This document shows positions 11,615 through 23,300 of a stretch of DNA of 64,000 nt, piece after piece. The stretch comes from Heracleum sosnowskyi. Taxonomy: Eukaryota > Streptophyta > Magnoliopsida > Apiales > Apiaceae. The notes under the pieces were generated by a model. The model made no database searches. It saw only the letters and a list, made by a program, of their open reading frames with translations, and was not told the origin of the DNA. Where the stretch lies: positions 81,822,363-81,886,362 of the forward strand of contig CM061239.1 in NCBI GenBank assembly GCA_030848705.1, read 5' to 3'. The position numbers were made by a program, and so were the translations under genes. Positions within the stretch are counted from its first letter, which is position 1. Each line of letters begins with the position of its first letter.

Positions 11615-12820
11615 TGTAACACCCCCAGATCCAGGGTCATGAATCTGGGTTGTCACACTCCATCAATCATACAATACCTGCATCACTTACAATATTCTAA
11701 TAATACCACTCCAAAGACCCCAATCACTTACGAACACACACATAAGTTATAGCCTTGGAAATGAGAAACAATAAGTAACACTTGTTATTACAAATCAAAT
11801 GTACTATCCAGGATCTCATCTATTATTTTCAACCTCTACCTGAAGTTAAAATAATAGACCTCACAATTCTATACAAGGTTCAATAATGCAAATCTACTCG
11901 AAAACAATTCTCCCTAATTCCATCTGCAACTATTCTGTTAACTCTGACAGTATCCATCCTGCTGAACTAACTCAAGGGTGGTCTCTCCATTCCCTTGCTC
12001 TCGTAATACGAGGTGAATCGACAATGTTTTCTTCATGCTGAAAGTTTTAATAAAGCAAGAATGAGCTAATAGCGCTCAGCAAGAAATCTATCCCAGTTTA
12101 AATCTTTAAACCTTTAAGGTAGATAATCCATATATGATCAAAGTTTTAAAACTACTAGGGTTTGACCCAAAATAGTATACAGTTCAAAATACTGTATAAC
12201 TTATAATCATACTCAAATACTCTCATAAATCATTTAGAAATCCTTGGTATCAATATAATAAACCAAGACTCAAAACATATCTTTTTAAAATAGATACTAA
12301 CATTGGAATCAAGGCCTAAAGCCTATTCATAGATTCAAAATACTATACAGTTCAACATACTGTATATCTTAATACTTTCTCAATATATATCTACGCATAT
12401 CTATATAGATATCTCATGCTGTTCAAAACACTGTAAAATATCAGTTATGACCACCTTTTTGAAGCTGTTGTGTTGTGTTGTGATATATAAATGAAGCAAG
12501 AATGAGCACTAAAGCTCAATAATAATATATAGCAGCTTATATAAAACTCTGCAAACTCGTATATCACTTGAAATATTTGAAATCTCATTCGTATACAGAA
12601 TGATGTTTAAAGTAATCTTTTCGTCAAAACATGCCATACAGTTCAAATACTGTACAAGGAACATCATTGTTCAATCACTGTCACATTATCGGTAACTCAG
12701 CACCTAGGCTTTCGTTACAATGTGCAGCACAACTCCAAGTGGAGGAAGGGGACATTCTGGAGGAAGAGGACGATATCGTAGTACGATTATCACCCTAGCC
12801 AACTATGGGCTTTCATTAGC

Positions 12821-12915
12821 GTCCTGGTACCCGAAGTACCTCAGCTAAAGTTGCGTCCCGGCATTCGTAGTACCTCTGCTAAGTTTGCATGTGCGTCCCG
12901 GTACTCTTAATGCCT
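12821..12915. repeat. Tandem repeat inside the long LTR
   Basis: Three degenerate units of the form GCGTCCCGGTACCCGAAGTA-CCTCAGCTAA, 33-40 bp each. The copy of this LTR at 51602 has different tandem units at the corresponding place (52736-52835), so this part of the LTR is variable. Confidence 0.75.
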
Positions 12916-13185
12916 CAACTTATATATAACACCTCCAATCCCTTGATGAATCCCATCATTACAATTGGAACCGAACTTAATCGTCGTTCCCCGAGTGTCA
13001 TGCTGGCTCGTTGATAGGTTTAACTCATTACCATACCTTACTTCCGGAAATGTTGAGGAAGTAATAACACTGTGTGGGTTGACTATTTTCAACTGACAGA
13101 GCATATATCATGAAGTTTTGAAATCACGACCTGAGAGTAAATCGGAATTTTTCTGAAATGATCGAGGTTGAAATATTTGGATTAA

Positions 13186-14192
13186 GGGGTCATTTGTTAA
13201 ATCTGGACGATTAAATCTGGATAGTTCAAATTTCTGAATGATTTATAAATCTGAACGTCGATAAACATTATCGTTTGGTAAATAAATTTCTGAACCAATT
13301 CATATGTATATATTTATTTTACAATATACTAGTTTATAATCATGCAATACATGAATTTAATTACTAATATTTATAATTATATTAATTCACAAATTTCTCT
13401 TGATATTTATATTTTTTTAAATTTTAAATTTTATTAAAAAATTTATTCTAATAATACAATTTTTTATTTTCTATATGTACTAATATGGTTCAACTTTCGA
13501 ACTTTGAAGAAGTAATTCACCTATTACAATATAAAATATTTTATTATATTAGATTTAACGGTTCTCATTTATTTATTTTAAGATATAACCGTACTTATTT
13601 TGGGGCCACTTTACTATTTTTGCTAATTAGATTTGGACAATTTTACAATACGGTTCACAAAATAATCTTTAATTTAATAATAATTTAACAATTATAATCC
13701 AATTAAAAATACTCATGAGAAAACAAAATTACAAATTTTTTATATTGAGAATTCTATTTAAATTAGATATATAAAGATATAATTGGAATTAATTGACAAA
13801 GTCGAAATATACTATTGAGTTAGAAAAAGTAGTGACTATTTAATATTTTTTAAAATTAAATGTAACCATTTCAATATTGTAAATTTATTAAATATGATTC
13901 AAATATCATTATTAATAATAACTTTCAATTATGTGAAAATACTTTTTCTTATACAAGTCTACAACTAAAAAATATATATATAAATACAATTAATGTAAAG
14001 TTAAATAAATCAAGGGAAGATGAATGGTAGGCTACAACGATCTGAACGAGTGGGGTAAAAAAATTTAGTAGGTGTCGTTCAGGTAATATGGATCGTCCAG
14101 GAGTTCAAAAAGCATAAACAAACAAGATTCCAGCTCTGTCGTCCAGCTAAAACTACCCTTTCAGTTCTGTTCAGGGGTTAACAAACGGGCCC
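13186..14192. mobile_element. PIF/Harbinger-like MITE inserted in the long LTR
   Basis: Terminal inverted repeats are GGGGTCATTTGTTAA on the left and GGGCCCGTTTGTTAA (inverse of the right end), 12 of 15 identical. The element is flanked by TAA on both sides (13183-13185 and 14193-14195), the 3-bp duplication typical of PIF/Harbinger. The sequence is absent from the homologous LTR near 53130, which confirms insertion. About 1.0 kb, AT-rich, no transposase. A 67-codon ORF at 13485 has no recognisable similarity. Confidence 0.75.
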
Positions 14193-17100
14193 TAAGTAGG
14201 ATAGACATCCCAAGATAAGAGTACTTTCGAGGGATAGAGGAAGGTAAAACCATTTGCTCGACTCCTTGAGCTGGATTCCCAATTTTTGACAAGTTGAGAA
14301 TTATTCATTTCTATTTAAATAATTTAATAAACTCGGAAATAATATTTGGGAACCCCAACTATATTCAATTAATTTTTCTGAAGATCAGAAAATATTTGAA
14401 TACATATTGGAACCTTAAATAATAATATAAATAAGGTTCTATGATTTTTAAATCATATTTGGAATATTTAATAAATATTCCTAAAATAAATATTGAATAC
14501 ATTATTCAATAAAATCTTACTTAACTGAATATTCCAAAATAATATTCACTTAATTAAATAAATATTCAAATAATACTTATAATATTATTATTTAAATATC
14601 TCACATTAAATATCCAATGATATTTATATTGGAATATTTAATCAGTATTTAAAATATAGCTGTCTCTGGAACCCTCCAGCTTATGACAGTATAATAAAAA
14701 AAAAATCACAATTTGACTCCGGGTCTAAGTTTTAAAATTATCGTACAAGTGCTCTACGCTTAGAGCCTTTATAAAACCTCGGTTTATATCTAATATAATC
14801 ATAGCATATAAACCATACATCTTACGAAAACTTTTATCCAAAAGCGTAAATCAATTTATAGTCCTTTTTGCGAAATAAAACATTATATATCACAATCACA
14901 ACTTTAAATCACAACAGCACCTTATATCAGATGTAGGGTTTGAAAACTTGCATGCATCTATCATATGCAATATCATCAGTATAAGTAATTTGAAATACAA
15001 CATGAGATGAGAAAACTTGCCTTGAGTCCTTGGTTGTTAGGGGTTCGAGAATTTGTCGGAAAATCTATAAACAAAGAAATACTCGATCAGGCCCCTAGCG
15101 TAATCTTTCGCTCATAACAACTCACTCATAATACTTCACTTATCCTTAAGACACTCACTTTAAGTCAACCATAAGTCAAACACATCATGTAGTCATGTTA
15201 TTCCTCAACAACGTTCGTGTTTTAACCGACTTGAAATAAATCCCTTTATCTCAGTCACGACAGGTGGTCAAAGTAGTACCCCTAGAGTTGACTTTTCATG
15301 AAGTTACTATTACGCGACTCGCACTCTAACACTTTTAATAAATCAAAAAATTTACATTTAAATATGAAACTGCTTCTAAAATCATTTTGAGTATTTGTAA
15401 TATATATCACAAAAGTTTTGATCTCAAAACAGGGGTTTAACTTGGTGAAATGTATTTTCAAACTTGGATCAGCTACGAAAAGTTACTATTTGCGCTACTT
15501 TCACTAAAATGCTCATATCTCCTTAACCGTTAACTGAAAGGACACACCGTTTTCATGTGCGCGATCTAGAGAAATAATGGAACAAAATTCTTGAAAATGT
15601 TTTTCTGGTTCAGGGGATGAAAATCCCGAGAGCAGCAGTTTAAGGCAGTAGGGTGCAGAAACCATTCCATCCTCGCGTAGCTTTGGTTCCGACATTTTTA
15701 TAAAATCGAAAAATTATCTTTTTAACACGAAAACTTCTCGGTTATCTTACTAAATGTCCATAATATTATTCAACTTAGTATCATGACCTATTTCAATTTT
15801 TAAAGGGCTTGATCATAGTTTCAAAGCTCACCTAATGCACGTCTTGGTTTCCCGAAACTACTTTTACTAAAACGGGTATTTCTCCTAAACCGTAAATCGG
15901 ATCGATGCGATTCTTTCGCCAAAATAAACTACAAGACAAGACCTACACTATCATAGTCAGTGGTCACACTTGACCTTAGATTAAGAACCTCGAATACCAC
16001 TGTCAAGGCAGTTAATAAACATTTCGTCATTACGACGGCTATACATCGAACGTTTCCATTTTACAACCAATCCAAACATCCAACCAAGACAATCCATACA
16101 TCCATATATCATTTACAACTCTAGGACAGTTCATACTAACTCAAGAACTCATCCCTCAATCAACCACAACTCTTTCAACCAACCAAAATCATTAAAACAT
16201 GCATGGATCTCTTCTACTACATGTTTAACGAACTATACTACAAACTTAAGCATAAAACTCAATTAATATCAAGAGGGCAGAGGTTTTATACCTTCCTTGC
16301 TGCCTTAGAGACACTAAAAATCACTTATACACACTAATCAAGCCTTGGATGATCCTTGGAAAGCCTAGAGTTTAAGATCAAAGAAGTTAGTTCTTGAAAT
16401 CACTATTCATCTTCATCCACCTAACTATAAATCATGAAAAACGAATCTGTTAATCAAGGAGGTGAGGAGATTGATTACCCTAGATGCATAGAGCTTCTCG
16501 AGGGCTTCGATTTGACTGGCAGAACGCGAAAATACGCCGGACGAAACCCGAGTTATCGCCATTTCTTCTTCCTCCATTTTTGCTTCCTCTTACCTTCGAA
16601 TTTTTGAAGAAAAATATGGGAGAAGGTGTTTAGATCAGATGGGGTTTTGTGTGGTGTGTTTTGGTGGAAATAAATGTGGTGATGTGTTTGTAATTTGTGG
16701 TTGAAATGTTGTTTGGCTCACAACAAGCCAACGAGGCTCTCACGTGGCTCGTTAACCACCACCTCTTCCGTGCACTCGTTTTTATTCTACGTTCTCGAGT
16801 CCTTGATCTCGTTTTCAAATTCCGATTGCACAATTAGTCATCATTTAATTCCACAAAGCTCCCTCTGAAATTTCCAATCTTTACTCGCCCAGGCGTCCAC
16901 GAGTCCTGCTATCTTGAACACGACCCGACCCGACAAAGCCCGACACGACTCGATACTGGAGACGTGCCGGTTCTGTCCTACTCCTAAGCCAATTCGACAC
17001 TGCAAAAGTCCGGCCCGACTCGCCCGACACACTCGTTTGGCCACCTCTGATCCTAAGAACTACATTTGAACAATATACATGCATGGGTCGTTTTGTTTCC

Positions 17101-17228
17101 ATGAGCAGGAAACTAATGCTATCGGAAAACGAAATTACTTTTATTATTAAATATTTACTTACTATATTATTTTACATATTTATAATTTAAGAAGGTGAGT
17201 AATTAAGATCTAAAAGTTAGGATCCTAG

Positions 17229-17587
17229 GCTCTGTTTGGGATTGCTGTTAAAAATTACTGTGTTGTTGAAAAAAGTGTTGTTAAAATAATTGCTGTTGTG
17301 AAAATCAGATAACTGTTTGGTAATATTTTTGATATGTGCATGTTTTGGTGTATAATATAAAAAATTAATGTTTTTTGATGAGTTTTGATGTTAAAACCAG
17401 TAACTGCTTCCCGCAAAAGCTGAAAAGCAGCTTTTTCAAAAGCATGGGGGACCTGTTTTCTCTAAAAGCAGCTTTTCAGCCAAAAGCGCTTTTCAGAAAA
17501 GAAGTTTTTAAATTTTATCAAAAACTTTTTAGCTGCTTTTCAGAAAAAGCTGTTGTTGCTGTCTGCAACAACAATGTCAAACGGAGC
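17229..17587. mobile_element. MITE with GCTCTGTTTGG-type termini
   Basis: The left end GCTCTGTTTGGGATTGCTGT and the inverse of the right end GCTCCGTTTGACATTGTTGT agree at 16 of 20 positions. The middle holds inverted AAAAGCAGCTTTT / AAAAGCTGCTTTT motifs near 17422-17545. The length is about 360 bp. The termini resemble Tourist or hAT MITEs. The target duplication is unclear (TAG on the left, ATTAG on the right). Confidence 0.65.
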
Positions 17588-17806
17588 ATTAGTTTATAAT
17601 GTTATTCACATGCATAAATAGGTTGATACCATTTATTCCTAGTCAAATGGCTACATTTCAGTATTTGAAAGAGAGAAAACTGTGGAACAAACAGATTTGA
17701 ACAATAAACCTTATAGTAAATCTAGTCCGCCGAGAACGGAACTCATACATTATTATTCTGAACAACCCCAGCATTGAACTGCACATATATAACATTTCGT
17801 AGTGCA

Positions 17807-18456
17807 TCAAAATACACTCCTTTTGCAGTTGCATGAAGATGACCAGACTTTCATCAGCTTCCTCAATCTTCTCTATATTAACAGAGGATGTATAGGATTT
17901 AACAAGTCAAATATATATACAAATATTTAAATACCAAAATTTTTTAAAAAAATGCAAATATTCACTTACACAAAAATGAAAATTTCTGATATTAAATCCA
18001 TTGTCTCCTCCTGATTCAAGGCGCTGGTACCTCCATGGTTCTCTTGAAGTCCGATCAAATAAGCCGCAAATAGAACGGCTGAATTTTGCCGGAGAAAGAA
18101 TCCTAATCCATCTCCTCTTCTGCGTAAAGATTAACTAGTAAAAAGATTAATATTTTTGCATGCAAGCATTTTACTCAGAAAACTGCAGCTAAAAAATTAC
18201 GCACCTTGGATTTAGAACTTGAATGTGTTGTTGGACAATTTAAATGCGGAGGATTCGAATTTCTTAACTGTTTAGCGTAGGCTAGGAGTTGCGCCTTACG
18301 ATCGTATCCGTGTGGTTTTGCATTCTGAGGTTTGTTACAAAATGGCTTGAGCTCGACTCTCTTGACGCCATCTCTTTTCGGACGGGGAAGCCTTTTTGTT
18401 GATTCCACGAAGGTGGCGATAATCACCCTGTGATTGTTTTTTTCTTCAGATCTCAT
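17807..18456 (-). CDS. Small three-exon host gene, basic protein of unknown function
   Basis: This is the only locus that looks like a normal plant gene. Exon 1 is 18456-18205 (84 codons, MRSEEKNNHRVIIATFVEST...). A GTGCGT...GCAG intron of 85 bp follows. Exon 2 is 18119-17970 (50 codons, starting KRRWIRILSPAKFSRSICGL). A GTAAGT...ATAG intron of 97 bp follows. Exon 3 is 17872-17807 (21 codons, RRLRKLMKVWSSS...) ending in TGA. Both introns are phase 0 and the frame stays open across all three exons, which supports the model: about 155 residues, strongly basic, no signal peptide or membrane segment. Conserved-looking stretches are KRDGVKRVELKPFC, YDRKAQLLAYAKQLRN and RRWIRILSPAKFSR. I do not recognise the family. 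Exon 3 is the least certain. A MITE lies 220 bp downstream. Confidence 0.6.
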
Positions 18457-19120
18457 CTGTATTTTTTAACTCGCGATTTCTTGGCTGTGGTTAGTTTGAG
18501 CGCCTAGTGGTGCCTAATGGATATTTAATTTTATTTTTAACTACAAAAGCCTGGTCATTTGTCTAACACTTTGTGATCACATAGCTAATTCACACTATAA
18601 CGAAATTATAAGTTACACTACGAGATCAAAGTATATATGAATTTGGTTGGATAGGTGACTAGAAATCGTAGAGTTAATTTTAGTAAATTTAGAATGGAAT
18701 ATATTAAAATTTATACTTTTTATTAATCAGACAAATTTCCTTTCAGCAGAATACAATAGTTTCAAAAGTAACAAATTTTAGTTGACTCAAAACTCAGTAT
18801 CGATTCCCTGCAATTATATAGTAATAAAAGAATTATTTATTTAATTTAATTTTTTTATTTCACTGCGGGTTCGATTCCCTATACTTACATAATTAAATAT
18901 GATTTAATTATTATACATTACAACTAAATATTTAAATATACTTAGTAATTATAATAATTTTTTTGAAGGAAATTATAAATTTAATTATCTATAATCATGT
19001 ATTTTAATAATATATTTTATTTATAATAATTTAAGCATTTTTTTCAAGTTAACTTTTAATTGTCTTGTTACATAGTAGTTCCTTGGTCACTCTGTTTTTT
19101 TTTATATTTGTACATGAATA
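18457..19120. other. AT-rich intergenic stretch with two tRNA B-box-like words
   Basis: No gene is seen. TCGATTCCCTG (18801-18811) and GGTTCGATTCCCT (18869-18881) resemble the B box of tRNA-derived promoters, and may be debris of a SINE, but no matching A box or tail is evident. This stretch also contains the upstream region of the small host gene ending at 18456. Confidence 0.4.
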
Positions 19121-19189
19121 CTAGTTTTATATCCGTGCAATGCACGAGATAACAATACTAATTTTTTTAAAAAGTTTTATTATTATATT
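19121..19189 (-). mobile_element. Helitron 3' end, cut by the Copia LTR
   Basis: The minus strand has CTCGTGCATTGCACGGATAT...ACTAG|T. The hairpin CGTGCattGCACG precedes the CTAG terminus at 19121. The rest of the Helitron has been separated by the LTR that starts at 19190. Confidence 0.6.
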
Positions 19190-20224
19190 TGTTGGTCCTT
19201 GAGTATTGCAGAATGGGGTTGAATGCAATACTGATAAAATTCAATCTATGCTTCAACAACTAAAACTAAGATTAAATCCTATCAGTAGAAGAAATGCAAT
19301 CACAAGTAGTTTTCTCACAAAATAAATATTTTATTTATCTTGCGAAAGTGTTGCTACAACCTTGAGAGAAAGTATGTTTTTCTCAAGTTTCGATTCCTCG
19401 AGTCATACACAGTATAGAATGAGAGAGATAGTCTAAGTAAACTAATCATGTCTCTATCATCACGGGTTTGTGAAGCTGTTGTCATTTTCATGTGGCAGCT
19501 CCTTACAATTTGCCTACCTGTGTGTCTTACCTAAATTGCTATACAAACAAGTTTATCATTACAGAAAAAAGCAATCTAGATGCATTCTATATTTAGCTAA
19601 CACAATTCCAGTAGATGTTGATTTGTCATACTCTTGAATTGGTGAGCTTTGTCATGTGATCTCTCAAGCTTCTATCGTAGTCTTTGCAGACCTGATGTAG
19701 TGTTGGGATACTGCAACACGCTTGTTTCTTGAACATCCAAACTGTCACATATTTGACTGGGTAGATCCCCAATTTATAGTTTATCCCTTTGAGACAATAT
19801 CCTGATCTCCAAGCTTGCTGTCACAAGAATGCGCTTTTGGTGACAGTAAGAAATCCCCGCAATAGATGCTGTCAGGAGTTCCAAACTTGCTGTCAGGAGA
19901 ATAGAGAGTTGATGTCTCAAGGCTTTCGCCAATGTTGCTGTCAGAGTGAATATGCTGTCATGACTTGCAACATGTTGTCTTCTTGTAACCTTACTATCAG
20001 TGAGATGACAGTAACATTTATTCTTGATGTCATCCTGATATACTCCTTGAGGCTTGAACAAACGAACGAACTTCTTCCAAGATTTATAAACAAGTTTATT
20101 ACAGCAAATGAAATGGCTACAAGAACATGCGCTGGATGTGACAATATGTTCTACTTAATAAAATTAAGTATTACAAAACATAAAGTTAAGTTGTCTTCTA
20201 AGCTATCACCCATAAATCCTAACA
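19190..20224 (-). mobile_element. 3' LTR of Sirevirus-like Copia element A
   Basis: On the plus strand it runs from TGTTGGTCCTTGAGTATTGC to ATCACCCATAAATCCTAACA, with TGTTGG/CTAACA edges, 1035 bp. It is followed by a polypurine tract and then by the element's env-like coding, all on the minus strand. Between about 19790 and 20010 it carries many GCTGTCA/TGACAG words that also recur in the coding part of the element. The 5' LTR and target duplication are not in the window. Confidence 0.85.
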
Positions 20225-20243
20225 ATCTCCCCCAATTTGTTTT
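20225..20243 (-). other. Polypurine tract of element A
   Basis: The minus strand reads AAACAAATTGGGGGAGAT directly before the LTR start TGTTAGGATT. This is the standard plant Copia second-strand priming site. Confidence 0.9.
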
Positions 20244-20358
20244 TATGGATAATAACTACAAATTTTCAAACTATACATGCTGACAACTTAACTAACAAAG
20301 ATCAGAATGAATGCAAACATAAGTGCTCCATAATGAATGAGCAAATAGAAAAATTTAC

Positions 20359-23300
20359 CTAGTTTTGAGCTTCAGTCTTTCTTTTCTTCCTTCTTTCTTC
20401 CTCTCCTTTGAGAGCTTCTGCTACATGATTTCTGAGACTTTCCACCAGAAATACTTCCATGGGAGATAGAGCATCATCCTCAATTTCATCAATGTATTGT
20501 TGAACTATTTTGGAGCCACTCTGTTGAGCATCCTGGAGATCCATCCAATTTTCTTGTCCAAAGATATAGACTCTAAATTTTAAGATGTCTTTATCCAGCT
20601 TGAATCTTCTGCCAGGGAATGCATTTAGAGTAGACCTTCTTGCCCTGTCCAGCTTTGAGTCTTCACCCTTTCTCTTTTTAATAATATCCTCAAGTTCAAA
20701 GGAACACAACATCTCTAGATGATTAGTTGATCCAACCACTGAGAAGTTCAATTATTTCAGCACACTGGTTCTGATATTATGGAAACTATCCAAGTAGATT
20801 TCTTCCTTTCCATGTTTGATCCTGAAAGGGTTCTCCAACACAAAAGGTTGAAAGTTTGGTCCTTTACTTCTTCTACTTTTCATGTCCTTGCATGCATTCA
20901 ACAGTTCAGCTTCCATTTGTTCAACAGACTGATCATGTTCAGCTTTGGTGGATATCTCTTGACTAGGCATGGCTTGTACTTCTTCTTCTTCAGGAAAATC
21001 ATCCTCATAGTCAGCTATTTCTTCATCAGAGTACTCCAGTAGGTTAGCAATGTCAACATCATCATGCATATACCAATCCCCATATTTCTGATAAAATTCT
21101 TCATCTCTTTCAGCTTTGTATATCAGAACATGTTTCATGACTTCATCAGGTACATTGTCATAACCTTGCATCAGATTTACCATTCTCTCTACGATGAAAT
21201 AGTCAATTCTCCTTGAGACTGTCCTTCTACTGAATGAAAGAGTTTCTGTTACATCATGTGAAACCACCTCCATGGTAAAGTCCTTTTGAACTTTTACAGA
21301 CCTTGATGCATCAAACCAAAGAACATACTGGATTGCTTCATTGTGGTCATCCAACTTTACCTCAATATTCTTGATTCCTTGAGCCTCTTTTTCCTGTAGA
21401 TCAAAAGAGCTGTAGGATTTTGTTTGGATTGGCTTCTTCAGATTCCTGCCAAGTCCTGTAGCTTTCTCTTTTCCTGAGTACTTTGTTTTCCTTTCTTTGC
21501 GTTAGTAGTCTTCTCAATTTTAGGTTCCTTTCTAGAGAACCAAGCTCTGGCTAAGGATTTTGTCCTTTTAGGCTTGACTGCTTTCTTGGTTTCATCTTTG
21601 ACAACTTCTTCCATGACAGTGTCTTCCATGACAGTGTCTTCCTTGACAGTGTCTTCTTTGACAGTGTCTTCTTTGACAGTGTCTTCCATGACAGTATCAT
21701 CATCTTTGTTGACAGCATCTTTGGTGACAACATCTTTCTCAGCATTGATACTGTCAATAGCACACCTTAAGATGCTTGCCTCCAAAGCTTCAAGTATCTC
21801 ACTCTCCCTTTCTTCTGTGGCACCAACATCTTTCTTTCCTTGCTCAGGAGCTTCTTCCTTGCTTGAATCCTAGGCTTGACTTCCAGTGTTCCCAACAGTT
21901 GTTCCACCAACATTCTTAGCAACCCCAGAACCTCCACTTCCATCCAACTCATCATCATCAAGAGAGTCATTAAATGCACAGCTTTCACCTTGCTCGGCTC
22001 TATTAGCATTGGCTTTAGAAATTAACTTCTTCACTTTGGAGCTTAGCTTAACATTTCTCTTTGCTAGTAGCTTGTGAATTGCTTTGACAGCTAGGACTCT
22101 TTTCTTGTAGATTTTGGATTTGAGAATTACATTTAGCACTTTCATTACTGTCTTTGTCTCCATTCTTGAAGTGCCTTGCAGATCTAGATATGCACACCTG
22201 TTGACACCTTCTCTTGAGATTGCTCAATAACAGACACAGAATGGATCAAAGTACACCTCTGGAAGTTTCTCTGACAATAGATTCTGAAGTTGCACTTGTA
22301 AGATCTCATTGAAGGTTGAGTGGTTTGTTTTAATCGTAGCTTTCATCACACTCAATACCTTTGCTTGTAGGTTTTGTAACAGCTGCATGGTGATGAACAT
22401 TGAAGTCCTTGTGTTCAAGTACACATCTATTGCCCATCATCTTTCCTCATTAATCTTCATACATACACTCACAATTATATCCATCAGGGATGATGAGACT
22501 TGAGTTGGAGTTAAGTTTGGCATCCTCATTGCCTCCTCAATTACTCTGTTGAGTTGCTCATCCTGATTGTGCAGTGTACTTTCTCTATAATCCACCATTA
22601 GGGTATTTGCCTCTTCCTGGTCAATTTATGTTCCTTCAGTCCAAAAGGCTGGTGAATTGCAGTATTCAGGCAGTTTCATTTGCCTTTACCCAACTTATGT
22701 TGCTCCTCCTTTTCTCTCCACATCTTCTGAAGTGCAGTTTCCTGAGGCTGAGGAGTTGGTTCTTTAATTGATACAGGAGGAAGTATTGGCCTCTTTGATT
22801 TTGATTTTCCTTGAAGTTCCTCCAATACTTCTTTGGACATCAATACTGTCTCCCCGTCAATCTCATATTCAAATAGATTTCCAGCTCCACTTCCTTGGTG
22901 TTCTGCAAATTTCTCATCATTTCTTCCTGACTCCCCCTTACTTCCAGACTCCCCCTTAGATGTAGGCTCCCCCTTACTTGCAGGCTCTCCCTGAGTTTCA
23001 GTATTAGGTACTTCTTGTGCTCCAACACCTTGCTCTGGGACAGATTCTGATCTTACACTTTTCTCCCCCTTAGGTAAGTTGGCAGCATCAATACTTGTAG
23101 ATAGAGTTTGAATAGCTTCCTGAATACTAGTAAAGCCTGGGGCCACCATGGTAGACAGGATGTCAAGCTTAGTTTCCATGGATAGACATCTGTGCTCTAG
23201 GGCTTCCAACTAGAGAGAAGTTTGAGTAGAGGGCACACCAGTTCTTAACCTTCTTGGAGGGAAGGAAAAGAATGGGGCTTGGAGGCTGAGGGGGTTCTCA

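Larger units (their letters stand above)
11615..16850 (-). mobile_element. Long Gypsy-type LTR, copy 1 (solo or truncated)
   Basis: TGTAACACCCCCAGATC at 11615 is the same edge as the LTR at 51602. The two run collinearly for several kilobases (for example CACTCCATCAAT near 11655 and 51645; GGTTTGAAAACTTGCATGCA near 14938 and 53880; TTTTATACCTTCCTTG near 16284 and 54949). Copy 1 is interrupted by the MITE at 13186-14192. No primer-binding site, polypurine tract or Gypsy coding flanks it, so it is a solo LTR or a truncated end. Its right limit is uncertain (16300-17100). An odd GC-rich stretch at 16880-17040 is full of CCCGAC words. Confidence 0.75.

Noticed and set aside
16880..17040. GC-rich CCCGAC-repeated stretch with overlapping ORFs
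   Set aside because: Two open frames exist, but only because of the skewed composition. No conserved motif is seen, and it may be part of the truncated LTR.
21574..21873. Plus-strand ORF of 99 codons with SLTVSS repeats
   Set aside because: It is the antisense of the 18-bp TVKED repeat in the env-like region of element A. The low-complexity repeat explains the open frame.
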